64,000 nt of DNA from Manihot esculenta (Eukaryota; Streptophyta; Magnoliopsida; Malpighiales; Euphorbiaceae), in assembly GCF_001659605.2 (NCBI RefSeq), contig NC_035169.2:17484263-17548262 (forward strand), read 5' to 3'. This document shows, piece after piece, positions 46,675 to 56,607 of this stretch. The position numbers and the translations under genes are program-made. The notes beneath the pieces are model-generated. The model saw only the letters and a list, made by a program, of their open reading frames with translations. It was not told where the DNA came from and made no database searches. How positions within the stretch are numbered: the stretch's first letter is position 1; each line of letters starts with the position of its first letter.

Positions 46675-47686
46675 GCCTTGATCAAGTGGATCGCACCATG
46701 CACACCACACCCAGGGGAGTACTAAGTTTCTTTTGCATTTTAATAATTCCTATACATTGAGGACAATGCATGATTTAGGTGTGGGGGTGCATATTTCTGA
46801 ATTTTTAATTTTTGCTTTAATTTTCAGTTTGAATTTTTATTTTCATTTTCAGTGTGATTTTTTTCAATTTTTTGTTTTGCTTTCAATAACACACACAACC
46901 ACAGTCTCCTTCCTTTTTGTGTTTTGATTTGCTTCACTAAAACTAATAGACCATGTTGGATGAGCTTTTCTTTTCATGACCCCATTAATGTGATAACTCT
47001 TTAAACTTATGTTGAATTAATTGCAGTGAGTTGTATTCATGTTTGAGAATTGCCTTTTGAATTGAATCTTTCAGTTTGCTATGGTGAAAAATATATTAAT
47101 GACACTCATTAGAGAGAATGAATTGAAAATTGTGTGAATGAACTTAACAGGACTTGATTTAGCAATTGGTGTTGATTTGCCCAAATCATTGAGAGAAAGA
47201 AATTCACAAAGGCTTAGACTTCAAAAGCACAAATTGAAAACTGTTCCAATTGGCAAAAGACTATGAACAGAGCTAGTAGCCACTTGGACAGGTGACTAAC
47301 TGAGTAACTGGGGGTAGGTATCACAAATATGTACCTTCACATCAAAAGGTTGGTGACTTGTTCAAGCAAAATTAAAAGTGCAAAAAGCTGAATAAAGTAC
47401 TTCAAGGTAAGGGCAAGTCATTCTGAAAGCTAGAAAAAGTCTTATCTGAACAAATAATATATGCATGTATGATCTCTCTTGAGTAAAACAAATCCTAGCC
47501 ATGATAAGCAAAGGAAAACAAGGAAAGAAGGTGAGTAATCTTCATGCATATATTCTTCACTGCAATGATTCAAAATAGGTGTCTTGAGTAAGAGCTTAAG
47601 TGGAAATAAGGATCTAGACCAAAGAAAGCTTATTTGACTATGTTTATTTGCTTGAGGACAAGCCAAAGGCTAAGTGTGGGGGTATT
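46675..47686 (+). other. Noncoding 3' region of element B
   Basis: No gene. AGGTGTGGGGGTGCATA at 46778-46794 and terminal polypurine tract AGTGTGGGGGTATT at 47673-47686 next to the 3' LTR. Confidence 0.8.
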
Positions 47687-49347
47687 TGATAGAGCATATT
47701 TTAGTCCATATTATCATGATCTTATTGATGTTTATTTACATCTATTCTACCTAATTTTGTGGTTTTAATCATGTTTTGCAGATATTAGATGTAAAGAAAC
47801 AATTTGGAGAAAATGCTCATAAAAATGCCAAAAAGTGCCAAATCTGGAAAAGCCACCTTCGGAAGCACTTTCGGAAGCCGAAAGTCAAGTCCAGAGCCGA
47901 AACTCAACCACCTTCAGAAGCACCTTCGGAAGACGAAAGTCACCCACTTTCGGAAGCACCATCGGAAGCCAAAAGTGGCCTCCAGATCCGAAACTCCACC
48001 ACCTTCGGAAGCACCTTCGGCCACCGAACCTTCCGTCCAGATCCGAAAGTCTAGCCTCCGGAACTAACCTTAGGCGGCCGAAAGTCCCTCCGAATAGCCT
48101 TCTTCTTATTCAAGAAGCCAAATCTTGAAGATCAAATGTTTCCCATTTTATGCCATGCACATTCAAAATTCAAAACAAGGCTCCACCTTCCTCTTTAGTG
48201 CATGAAGAAGACTTCTTGAACACACCTTGAGCAATTAAAAGATCAAAAAGTCCTTGCAACTCCCCACATGCACATATTAGACCAAGGGCACTTTGGGCAA
48301 TCTCCAAAAGATGCATGGGTATCCAAGAAACCCTAGGCAGCCTCTCAAGACATATTTAAACATCATATGAAGGCAAGAAGGAAAAAAAGTTTTGAATATT
48401 GGACATCACCAAGCAAGGGCAGCCGCACCACCTCCTTCTTCCTCCACCTTTGGTTCTTCATCTTTTGTTCTTCTCTTCTATATTTCTATTTTAGTTCAGC
48501 CATGAGTGGCTGAAACCCTTATTCTAGTTGAAGTTTGGTTGAAACTAAGGTTTTTTAAAGGGTTGTGAGATCTGAACATAAAGTGTTTGCTTTTGATTAG
48601 TTCAATATTCATGCAATTGTGTGCTTAATTCTAAGATTGCTTTGTTGTTTTGATCAAATTGGCCACTTGATTCTTGATTGCAAAGTTAATTGATTGTTAG
48701 TTGGGATATTTGTTAGTCCGTAATTGCTGGAAATATTCTGACCTAAGAACACTTGGTGTAAAAACCAAGGAATTGCATGATCTAGCAACATTTCATGCGT
48801 TTGAGTAGCTAGGATTGGATCTCTCTAATTCTTTATGCAATTGACAATTGTTTTGATGCCTAAGACCCAAGGACGTTCCTTGGCAATTTGTTAATTAGTA
48901 ATTGATTAGAGGACGTTCCCTAATTGATTTAATCATAAGGAGAGACATGGTGGTGAGAAGCGTTTTCCACCCTCATAACTAATCTATTGAATGAATCAAG
49001 AAAACCTAAGTTTCAATGATCAACCCAAACAACCAAAGTGCATCTATATCTTCAACTAGACTTTTCTCATATTGATTTCTTCTCTTATTTTAATTACTTG
49101 CTGTTTTATTTGCTTTTAATAGTTGTTAGTCAAATCAATCTCAAAAACTCCTTTTTACTTTATTGTACTTTATTCTTGATTTGCTTGCTTTCAATTGTGC
49201 TTTCGATTGATCCTCTTTATCTTGTTTGGAAAAAATAGACAGGTACTCAATTCTCTGTGGATTCGATCCTTTACCACTATCTACAGTTGTAAGATTGTTG
49301 ATAACCGTAGAGGTTATTTTTTACCGGCTTCGACAACCGCACTGTCA
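47687..49347 (+). repeat. Element B 3' LTR
   Basis: 1661 bp. TTCGG cluster at 47853-48085, TATTTAAA box near 48350, conserved leader block 48495-49060, end ACTGTCA at 49341-49347. Confidence 0.92.
47853..48085 (+). repeat. TTCGG repeat cluster, element B 3' LTR
   Basis: Same units as 37840-38021 with small changes (TTCAGAAGC, GGAAGACGAAAG), ending TTCGGCCACCGAA, then AGGCGGCCGAAAG. Confidence 0.85.
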
Positions 49348-49352
49348 AGAAG

Positions 49353-49371
49353 TCCTCGTGTTACACCCCTA
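49353..49371 (+). rRNA. 5S rRNA gene, 3' part, split by element B
   Basis: TCCTCGTGTTACACCCCT completes the copy starting at 37575. A T-rich terminator follows. Confidence 0.88.
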
Positions 49372-49771
49372 CTATTTTTTTAATATTTTTTCCTCCTCCG
49401 CAGTGCTCCTCATCGCCGGCGGTGCTATTTGGGCTTTTTATTTTCTCCCATTTGTATTGCTATCAATCTAAATACCAGTACATCTCAAAAAGTAAAACGG
49501 GAATGAAGAAAGAAAAATGAAGATCGCGGAAAGCGGACGAACGAGCAAGAAGACAGGGCCACGAGACGGAAAGACAGGCGGGGGAGGGAGTCCCGCAGCG
49601 ACGGAGCAGCACGGGGAGGGGAGAAGGCACTAGGACGGGAGGCAAAAAGCGGGCAGGGGAAGGCACGGTATGGGAGCAGGGCCCACGCATCGGATGGAGA
49701 GGGGCGGGACGGCGCCGCGCCGCGCCGAGGTGGGGGAAGCGTATGTGTAATTTGATTGCGAGGGACACAAT

Positions 49772-49890
49772 GGGTGCGATTATACCAGCACTAATGCACC
49801 GAATCCCATCAGAACTTCGTAGTTAAACGCGCTTGGGCGAGAGCTGTACTAAGATGGGTGACCTCTTGGGAGGTCCTCGTGTTGCACCCC
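49772..49890 (+). rRNA. 5S rRNA gene copy
   Basis: Full length; CGATTATACC, AACTTCGTAG, AACGCGCTTGG, AGCTGTACT and GGGAGGTCC changes. Confidence 0.91.
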
Positions 49891-50292
49891 TACTCTTCTT
49901 TTTATTTTTTTTCCTCCTCCGCAGCGCTCCTCACTGCCGGCGGTGCTACTTGGGCTTTTTATTTTCTCCCATTTGTATTGCTATCAATCTAAATACCTGT
50001 ACATCTCGAAAAGTAAAACGGGAATGAAGAAAGAAAAATGAAGATCGCCGAAAGCGGACGAACGAGCAAGAAGACAGGGCCACGAGACGGAAAGACAAGC
50101 GGGGGAGGGAGTCCCGTAGCGATGGAGCAGCACGGGGAAGGGAGAAGGCACTGGGACGGGAGGCGAAGAGGGGGCAGGGGAAGGTACGGTACGGGAGCGG
50201 GGCCCACGCGTCGGATGGAGAGGGGCGGGACGGCGCCGCGCCGCGTCGAGGTGGGGGAAGCGTATGTGTAATTTGATTGCGAGGGACACAAC

Positions 50293-50411
50293 GGGTGCGA
50301 TCATACCAGCACTAATGCACCGGATCCCATCATAACTTCGTAGTTAAACGCGCTTGGGCGAGAGCTGTACTAAGATGGGTGACCTCTTGGGAAGTCCTCG
50401 TGTTGCACCCG
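50293..50411 (+). rRNA. 5S rRNA gene copy
   Basis: Full length; shares AACTTCGTAG, AACGCGCTTGG and AGCTGTACT with the previous unit, ends GCACCCG. Confidence 0.91.
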
Positions 50412-50812
50412 TACTCATTTTTTATTTTTTTTCCTCCTCTGCAGCGCTCCTCACTGCCGGCGGTGCTATTTGGGCTTTTTATTTTCTCCCATTTGTATTG
50501 CTATCAATCTAAATACCTGTACATCTCGAAAAGTAAAACGGGAATGAAGAAAAAAAAATGAAGATCGCCGAAAGCGGACGAACGAGCAAGAATACAGGGC
50601 CACGGGACAAAAAGACAGGCTGGGGAGGCAGTTCCGCAGCGACGGAGCAGCACGGGGAGTGGAGAAGGCACTGGGACGGGAGGCGAAGAGGGGGCAGGGG
50701 AAGGCGCGGTACGGGAGCGGGGCCCATGCACCGCATAGAGAGGGGCGGGACTACGCCGCGCCGCGCCGAGGTGGGGGAAGCGTATGTGTAATTTGATTGC
50801 GAGGGACACAAC

Positions 50813-50869
50813 GGGTGCGATCATACCAGCACTAATGCACCGGATCCCATCAGAACTCCAAAGTTAAAC
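50813..50869 (+). rRNA. 5S rRNA fragment, 5' part (nt 1-57)
   Basis: GGGTGCGATCATACCAGC to AAAGTTAAAC, then copia RNase H sequence on the other strand. Confidence 0.9.
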
Positions 50870-51108
50870 ACAGAGGCTTGGTCAGTGGATCTGCAATGTT
50901 GTCATTTGTGTCTACTTTGCATATTTTGATATCTCCTCTATCAATGATCTCTCGAATAAGGTGATATCGTTTGAGTATGTGTTTAGATCTCTGATGAGAT
51001 CTGGGCTCCTTTGCCTGTGCTATGGCACCGTTGTTATCACAATTAAGGTCCATAGGATTTGCAATGTTGGGAACCACTCCCAACTCTGAGATGAATTTCT
51101 TCAACCAG
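50870..51108 (-). pseudogene. Ty1/copia RNase H fragment between inverted 5S fragments
   Basis: Minus strand encodes an open ~82-residue piece of copia RNase H: KKFISELGVVPNIANP, CDNNGAIAQAKEPRSHQRSK, HLIREIIDRGDIK and DNIADPLTKPL. Neither RT nor LTR is attached. Both ends abut 5S gene interiors. Likely the displaced 3' part of element D; it could instead be an unrelated copia insertion or filler. Confidence 0.88.
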
Positions 51109-51184
51109 ACTACTCTTGCCCAAGCACGTTTAACTTCAAAGTTTTGATGGGATCTGGTGCATTAGTGCTGGTACGATCGCACAC
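51109..51184 (-). rRNA. 5S rRNA fragment, 5' part (nt 1-~76)
   Basis: Minus-strand GTGTGCGATCGTACCAGC to CTTGGGCAAGAGTAGT, then copia. Complements the 3' part at 29503-29549. Confidence 0.87.
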
Positions 51185-51589
51185 AACGTGCTCCTCGCAA
51201 TCAAATTACACATACGCTTCCCCCACCACGGCGCGGCGCGGCACCGTCCCGCCCCTCTCCATCTGACGCGTGGACCCCGCTCCCGTACCGTGCCTTCCCC
51301 TGCCCCCTCTTTGCCTCCCATCCCAGTGCCTTCTCCCCTCCCCGTGCTGCTCCGTCGCTGCGGGACTCCCTCCCCCGCCTGTCTTTCCGTCTCATGGCCC
51401 TGTCTTCTTGCTCGTTTGCCCGCTTTCGGAGATCTTCATTTTTCTTTCTTCATTCCCATTTCACTTTTCGAGATGTACAGGTATTTAGATTGATAGCAAT
51501 ACAAATGGGAGAAAATAAAAAGTCCAAATAGCACCGTCGGCGGTGAGGAGCGCTGCGGAGAAGGAAAAAAAAATAAAAAAAAAATAGTA

Positions 51590-51708
51590 GGGGTGAGACA
51601 CGAGGACTTCCCAAGAGGTCACCCATCTTAGTACTGCTCTCGCCCAAGCACGTTTAGCTTCGGAGTTCTGATGGGATGCAGTGCATTAGTGCTGGTATGA
51701 TCGCACCC
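51590..51708 (-). rRNA. 5S rRNA gene copy
   Basis: Full length, near consensus; CACTGCATCC, GAAGCTAAACG and GTGTCTCACCCC differ. Confidence 0.92.
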
Positions 51709-52109
51709 GTTGTGTCCCTCGCAATCAAATTACACATACGCTTCCCCCACCTTGGCGCGACGCAGCGCCGTCCCGACCCTCTCCATCCGGCGCGTGGGCC
51801 CTGCTCCCGTACCGTGCCTTCCCCTGCCCCCTCTTCGTCTCCTGTCCCAGTGCCTTCTCCCCTCCCCGTGCTGCTCCGTCGCTGCGGGACTCCCTCCCCC
51901 GCCTGTCTTTCCGTCTCGTGGCCCTGTCTTCTTGCTCGTTCGTCAGCTTTCGGCAATCTTCATTTTTCTTTCTTCATTCGCGTTTTACTTTTCTAGATGT
52001 ACAGGTATTTAGATTGATAGCAATACATATGGGAGAAAATAAAAAGCCCAAATAGCACCGCCGGCGGTGAGGAGCGCTGTGGAGGAAGAAATAAAAAATA
52101 AAAAAAAGA

Positions 52110-52147
52110 AGACTTCCCAAGAGGTCACCCATCTTAGTACTGCTCTT
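52110..52147 (-). rRNA. 5S rRNA fragment (nt ~67-104)
   Basis: Only the helix IV region remains (AGAGCAGTACTAAGATGGG to CTTGGGAAGTC). Both ends break into spacer. Confidence 0.85.
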
Positions 52148-52347
52148 GCAGTTTCTCGGCCCTGTCTTCTTGCTCGTTCGTCAGCTTTCGGCGATCTTCA
52201 TTTTTCTTTCTTCATTCCCGTTTTACTTTTCTAGATGTACAGGTATTTAGATTGATAGCAATACATATGGGAGAAAATAAAAAGCCCAAATAGCACTGCC
52301 GGAGGTGAGGCGCTCTGCGGAGGAAGAAAAAAAAAACAAAAAAAAGA

Positions 52348-52452
52348 AGACTTCCCAAGAGGTCACCCATCTTAGTACTGCTCTCTCCCAAGCACGTTTA
52401 ACTTCGGAGTTCTGATGGGATCCGGTGCATTAGTGCTGGTATGATCGCACTC
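52348..52452 (-). rRNA. 5S rRNA gene copy, 3' end missing
   Basis: nt 1 to ~105; last ~14 nt are replaced by CTTCTTTTTTT-like spacer, the same junction as the fragment at 52110-52147. Confidence 0.88.
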
Positions 52453-53036
52453 GTTGTGTCCCTCTCAATCAGATTACACATACGCTTCCCCACCTCGGCG
52501 CGACGCGACGCGACGCCGTCCTGCCCCTTTCCATCCGGCGCGTGGGCCCCGTTCTCGTACCGTGCCATCCTCTGCCCCCTCTTCGCCTCCCGTCCCAGTG
52601 CCTTCTCCCCTCCCCATGCTGCTCCGTCGCTGCGGGACTCCCTCCCCCGCCTGTCTTTCTGTCTCGTGGCCCTGTCTTCTTGCTCGTTCGTCCGCTTTTG
52701 GCGATCTTTATTTTTCTTTCTTCATTCCCGTTTTACTTTTCGAGTTGTACAGGTATTTAGATTGATAGCCATACAAATGGGAGAAAATTAAAAGCCCAAA
52801 TAGCACCGCCGGCGGTGAGGAGGGCTGCGGAGGAGGAAAAAAAAAAAATAGTTGGCCCTGTCTTCTTGCTCGTTCGTCCGCTTTCGGCGATCTTCATTTT
52901 TCTTTCTTCATTCCCGTTTTACTTTTCGAGATGTACAGGTATTTAGATTGATAGCAATACAAATGGGAGAAAATAAAAAGCACAAATAGCACCGCCGGCA
53001 ATGAGAAGCGCTGCGGAGGAGGAAAAAAAAATAGTA

Positions 53037-53155
53037 AGGGTGCAACACGAGGACTTCCCAAGAGGTCACCCATCTTAGTACTGCTCTCACCCAAGCACGT
53101 TCAACTTCGGAGTTCTGATGGGATCCGGTGCATTAGTGATGGTATGATCACACCC
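53037..53155 (-). rRNA. 5S rRNA gene copy
   Basis: Full length; GGGTGTGATC, AAGTTGAACG and GGGTGAGAG changes. Confidence 0.91.
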
Positions 53156-53523
53156 ATTGTGTCCTTCGCAATAAAATTACACATACGCTTCCCCCACCTC
53201 GGCGCAGCACGGCGCCGTCCTGCCCCTCTTTATCCGGGGCGTGGGCCCCGCTCCCATACCGTGCCTTCCCCTGCCCCCTCTTCGCCTCCCGTCCCAGTGC
53301 CTTCTCCCCTCCCCGTGCTTCTCCGTTGTAATACCCTGCTAGATTCCGGCATCGGAATCCCTACTTTCCGGCGGAATCTCCGTTGGAATCTGGAATTCTG
53401 AAGATGCCAGAGTCTTCTAGAAGGGTAAAGTGTGTTTTTAAAATGTTTTCAAATAATTTTATGGTTTTTAATGGAAAAGAAATGTGTTTCTAAAGGTTTA
53501 GGCCAGGGAGGCATTTGCCAGTT

Positions 53524-53690
53524 TCAGCTGCCGAAAGTGAAGTTCGGCCGCCAAACATGGGAAGGTTTCGGGAGCACTTTTGGCCTCCGAAAGCTTTGTT
53601 TGAACGAACCAAGGTTCGGCCGCCGAACCTCAAGTTCGGCCGCCGAACATGCATAAGTTTAGGGGGCACGTTAGGCTGCCGAAGGTGGTT
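53524..53690 (+). repeat. TTCGGC palindrome cluster, element G2 5' LTR (promoter-proximal)
   Basis: Two perfect TTCGGCCGCCGAA near 53614-53650 plus TTCAGCTGCCGAA, TTCGGCCGCCAAA and TTTGGCCTCCGAA. The last unit ends ~15 bp before TATAAAG. Confidence 0.88.
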
Positions 53691-54399
53691 GACCAGGCCA
53701 CTTATAAAGAGCCCTCAGATCGGAAATGGGCGAGTTTTCTCCCCATTCTCGAGCTCAGGTGATTTTTTGTCCTCCTTTGGTCGTTTTCATGCTTTCTCTA
53801 CCCATCCCTCAAGTTTTCATGAGTTCTACCCTTGTTTTGAAGTTTTGAAGCTTAAATAGAAGTTTGGGAGCTTGGAGGCCTTTGGAGCTTGGATCCTCCA
53901 CACCTCCGAATTAGGGATCGCACCAACCCTCGATCTTCAAGAGGTAAGTGTAGATCCTTGCTTCCCTTTGTGTTTAATGAAGTTTTAAGAGGTTTTAATG
54001 GTTGTGTATGGGTAGATATGCATGTTTAGGCTTATGTGGGTTTTGTGCCCAATGTGTGTTTATGTGCTGATTGTTGGGGGCTTGGACTAGTGTTTATGCC
54101 CTATATGCATGTGGGAGAGGGCAAGTGAGATTATGAGATGTGGCTTGGACTAGTGTTTATGCCCTATATGCATGTGGGAGAGGGCAAGTGAGATTATGAG
54201 ATGTTTTAATGGTTTTGGCTTATGTGGGTCATAAGCTATTTATGTATGCTTTTTGATGTTGTTTTTGGAGTTTAATCTAGTTGTTAAGCTCCTCTATGAA
54301 TGGTTAAGGAGTTATGCATGTTTTTGAGAGGTTGAATGCATGTTTAGGATGTTTGGAGGCTTGTTTGTGCATGAGGTTGAGTTCTGGATGAACTCAGGT

Positions 54400-54645
54400 T
54401 CGGCAGCCGAAGGGACTTTCGGCCGCCGAACCTGCCTGTGGAGGCAGCGTTTGGCTGCCGAACCTTGCCCCCGAAAGTTGGACTTTTGGCCCTGGAGGGG
54501 AGATTTGGCCGCCGAAGGTGCCGCCGAACATGCATGACTTTCGTCTCTGGGAAGGACTTTCGGCCGCCGAAGGTGCCGCTGAAAGTGCCTAAGTTTCAGC
54601 TCTGAAGGGACTTTCGGCCGCCGAACCTGCCATCGAAAGTGCCCT
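54400..54645 (+). repeat. TTCGGC palindrome cluster, element G2 5' LTR (internal cluster)
   Basis: TTCGGCAGCCGAA, TTCGGCCGCCGAA (several) and TTTGGCTGCCGAA with CTCTGGGAAGG-type linkers. Confidence 0.88.
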
Positions 54646-56607
54646 GTCCAGCCTTTTTTTGGGTGTTTTCTATGCATGCTTTGGTGATGTTTTAGGAGGT
54701 TTTTGGGGAGTTGTTTATGAGTTGTTTAGAGTGTGTTTGGTCCCTCATTTGAGTCCACCTGTGTAGGATCGGACTCGAGGAACCGAGGTTTTCAGCAGTG
54801 AGTTAGCTGCTTCAGAGTTAGTCCAAAGCTAGCCAGAGGTGAGTGGAACTGAACTATGTTTTAAATAAATCGAATGTTTTAAGCATGTTCATGCATCATG
54901 AATGCCATGTTATGTAATAGGTTATTTGCATTAGAAATTCACGAATATGATACATTGCATAATACGATGGTGATGATATGGATGGATATTGGATGATCCT
55001 CTAGCCCTCAGTATGATATGATATGACATGTTATGAAATGATACGATATGATATGTATGATATGATATGAGATCGAAGACCAAGTGTGGCCGTATCGCCC
55101 CTGGCACAGAGTAAGAGAAGACCAGGTGTGGCCGTATCGCCCCTGGCACAGAGTTAGAGAAGACCAGGTATGGCCGTATCGCCCCTGGCACAAAGTATTG
55201 CTGAACTTATTATGATATGAGATTCCTATGTAGAGGGCTATTGGTGACAAATTCATCCTTGATATGATTTGTTTGTGATGTGATGCATTCCATGATAGCA
55301 TACGTTTTAAATCAACTGCTTTTCCTTTATGGTTTCTGTTCACTAGGCTTTTTAGCTCACCCCACTCCCCTAACCCCAGGTTTGCAGGGTCAGAGATAGT
55401 TCAGGAGGTCAGCAGGTTATGGTTATTGTCATGATTATGTAATAGGATTGTAACGACCCGAAAATCGGACCGCTACCGGCGCTAGGATCGAGGTCGGCTT
55501 AAGGCCGCCGGAACCCGTAGCAAGCCTGACATACAACCTGTAAACCTGTTTAATCCCATACATGATCAAGAACATACATAAAATTTAAAACTTTTCTTTC
55601 ATTCATACACCAAACTCAACCTGTGCATGCACTGAACATAATCATAAACATGATCCCTCTGTGGGATCTCATCAATGCCCCAATGGGCGATACAACATAT
55701 GTTGAGTTGGTTTACATAAACATCATAAAAGATCTAGGATCATGCATTAAAAGGGATACCTTACACATAGGTCAAGCACAACCTCTAATCCTCAATATCA
55801 TTACATTACATAACTATTCATAACTTTACAATTTATCATGTCCACATTCTATCTATTACATACAAATGACTTCAATACTCTTGCTGACCTCCTGGTCTAC
55901 CCTGTACCTGCAAACCTGGGGAATTTGGGAGAGGGGTGAGCTACTAAAGCCCAGTGAGCAAAAATATAATAACAATTTAAAACACATGCTATCATGTAAT
56001 GCATCACATCACAACCATATCACATCAAGGATGGACTTGTCACCAAGGGTCCTCTACATAGTCCAACTGTGCCAGGGGCGTAGTGCAGGCCACACCTGGT
56101 CTTTCTCTTACATAAAACATAACATACATGTCCAACTGTGCCGGGGGCGTACTGCAGGCCACACCCAGTCTTTCCCTTACATAGTGCCAGGGGCGTAGTG
56201 CAGGCCACACCTGGTCTTACATATCATATCACATCTCATCATACTGAGGACCAATGGGTCATCCAACATCCATCCACAACAACATCAAGATATGTAATGC
56301 AACATATTCGTGAATTCTAATGAAAACACCCTAAAATATCACATGGCATTTATGATGGATGATTCATGCTAAAACTTTCATTTTATTTAAAACATAAGAG
56401 TTTATTCTACTCACCTCTGGCTAGCTCTGACACTGATTGAAGCAGCTGACTCACTGCTGAGGTCCTCGGTTCCTCGGGTCCGAACCTACACAGGTGGACT
56501 CAAATGAGGGACCAACATACTATAACATGACTCTGAAAACATCCCCCAAAAACCTCTAAAACACCTCAGAACATCCATGCAAAAACATGCAAAGGAAGGC
56601 TGGACAG

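Larger units (their letters stand above)
37676..49347 (+). mobile_element. Element B: non-autonomous Athila-like LTR retrotransposon inserted in a 5S gene
   Basis: TGATAGAGCATATTTTAGTCC to ACTGTCA, with target site GGAAG (37671-37675) and AGAAG (49348-49352), one mismatch. 5' LTR 37676-45174 contains element C; without C and its TSD it is ~1660 bp, equal to the 3' LTR (47687-49347, 1661 bp). Internal 45175-47686 carries a PBS, a gag C-terminal fragment, a spacer, a fragment leading into RT, then a long noncoding tail. Most of gag, protease, RT, RNase H and integrase are absent. Confidence 0.9.
29503..50869 (+). repeat. 5S rDNA tandem array, plus orientation, interrupted by retrotransposons
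   Basis: 5S genes (~119 bp) alternate with ~360-405 bp spacers; unit lengths between gene starts are 481, 481, 503, 523, 517, 522 and 522 bp for the run 34026-37575, and 521 and 520 for 49772-50813. Each spacer has a T-rich Pol III terminator just after the gene (CCCCTACTATTTTTTTTATTTT-like), a segment with CTCACCGCCGGCGGTGCTATTTGGGC, an A-rich segment and a GC-rich segment. It ends TGTGTAATTTGATTGCGAGGGACACAAC before GGG. The C at -1 and GC near -14/-13 resemble known plant 5S upstream elements; the -28 TATA is weak. Spacer ORFs are shadows. Interruptions: 30207-32398 and 37676-49347. Confidence 0.93.
51109..53336 (-). repeat. 5S rDNA array, minus orientation
   Basis: Units in reverse orientation to the left array, with gene 5' ends at 51184, 51708, 52452 and 53155. 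Spacers match the plus array. The region 52050-53036 is disordered: a spacer segment with TTTCTTTCTTCATTCCCG and CTATCAATC-type words is repeated four times with only partial genes. The array stops in a GC-rich spacer at 53336 where element G2 is inserted. Confidence 0.92.

Noticed and set aside
50870..51108. The RNase H fragment as a captured host gene exon.
   Set aside because: Motifs (CDNNGAIAQAKEPRSHQRSK, ADPLTKPL) are standard copia RNase H.
29503..53155. 5S sequences as parts of Cassandra-type TRIM retrotransposons.
   Set aside because: The 5S copies are in regular head-to-tail ~500-bp units with T-run terminators and plant-type spacers; there are no flanking TG..CA LTR ends, PBS or target duplications around each copy.
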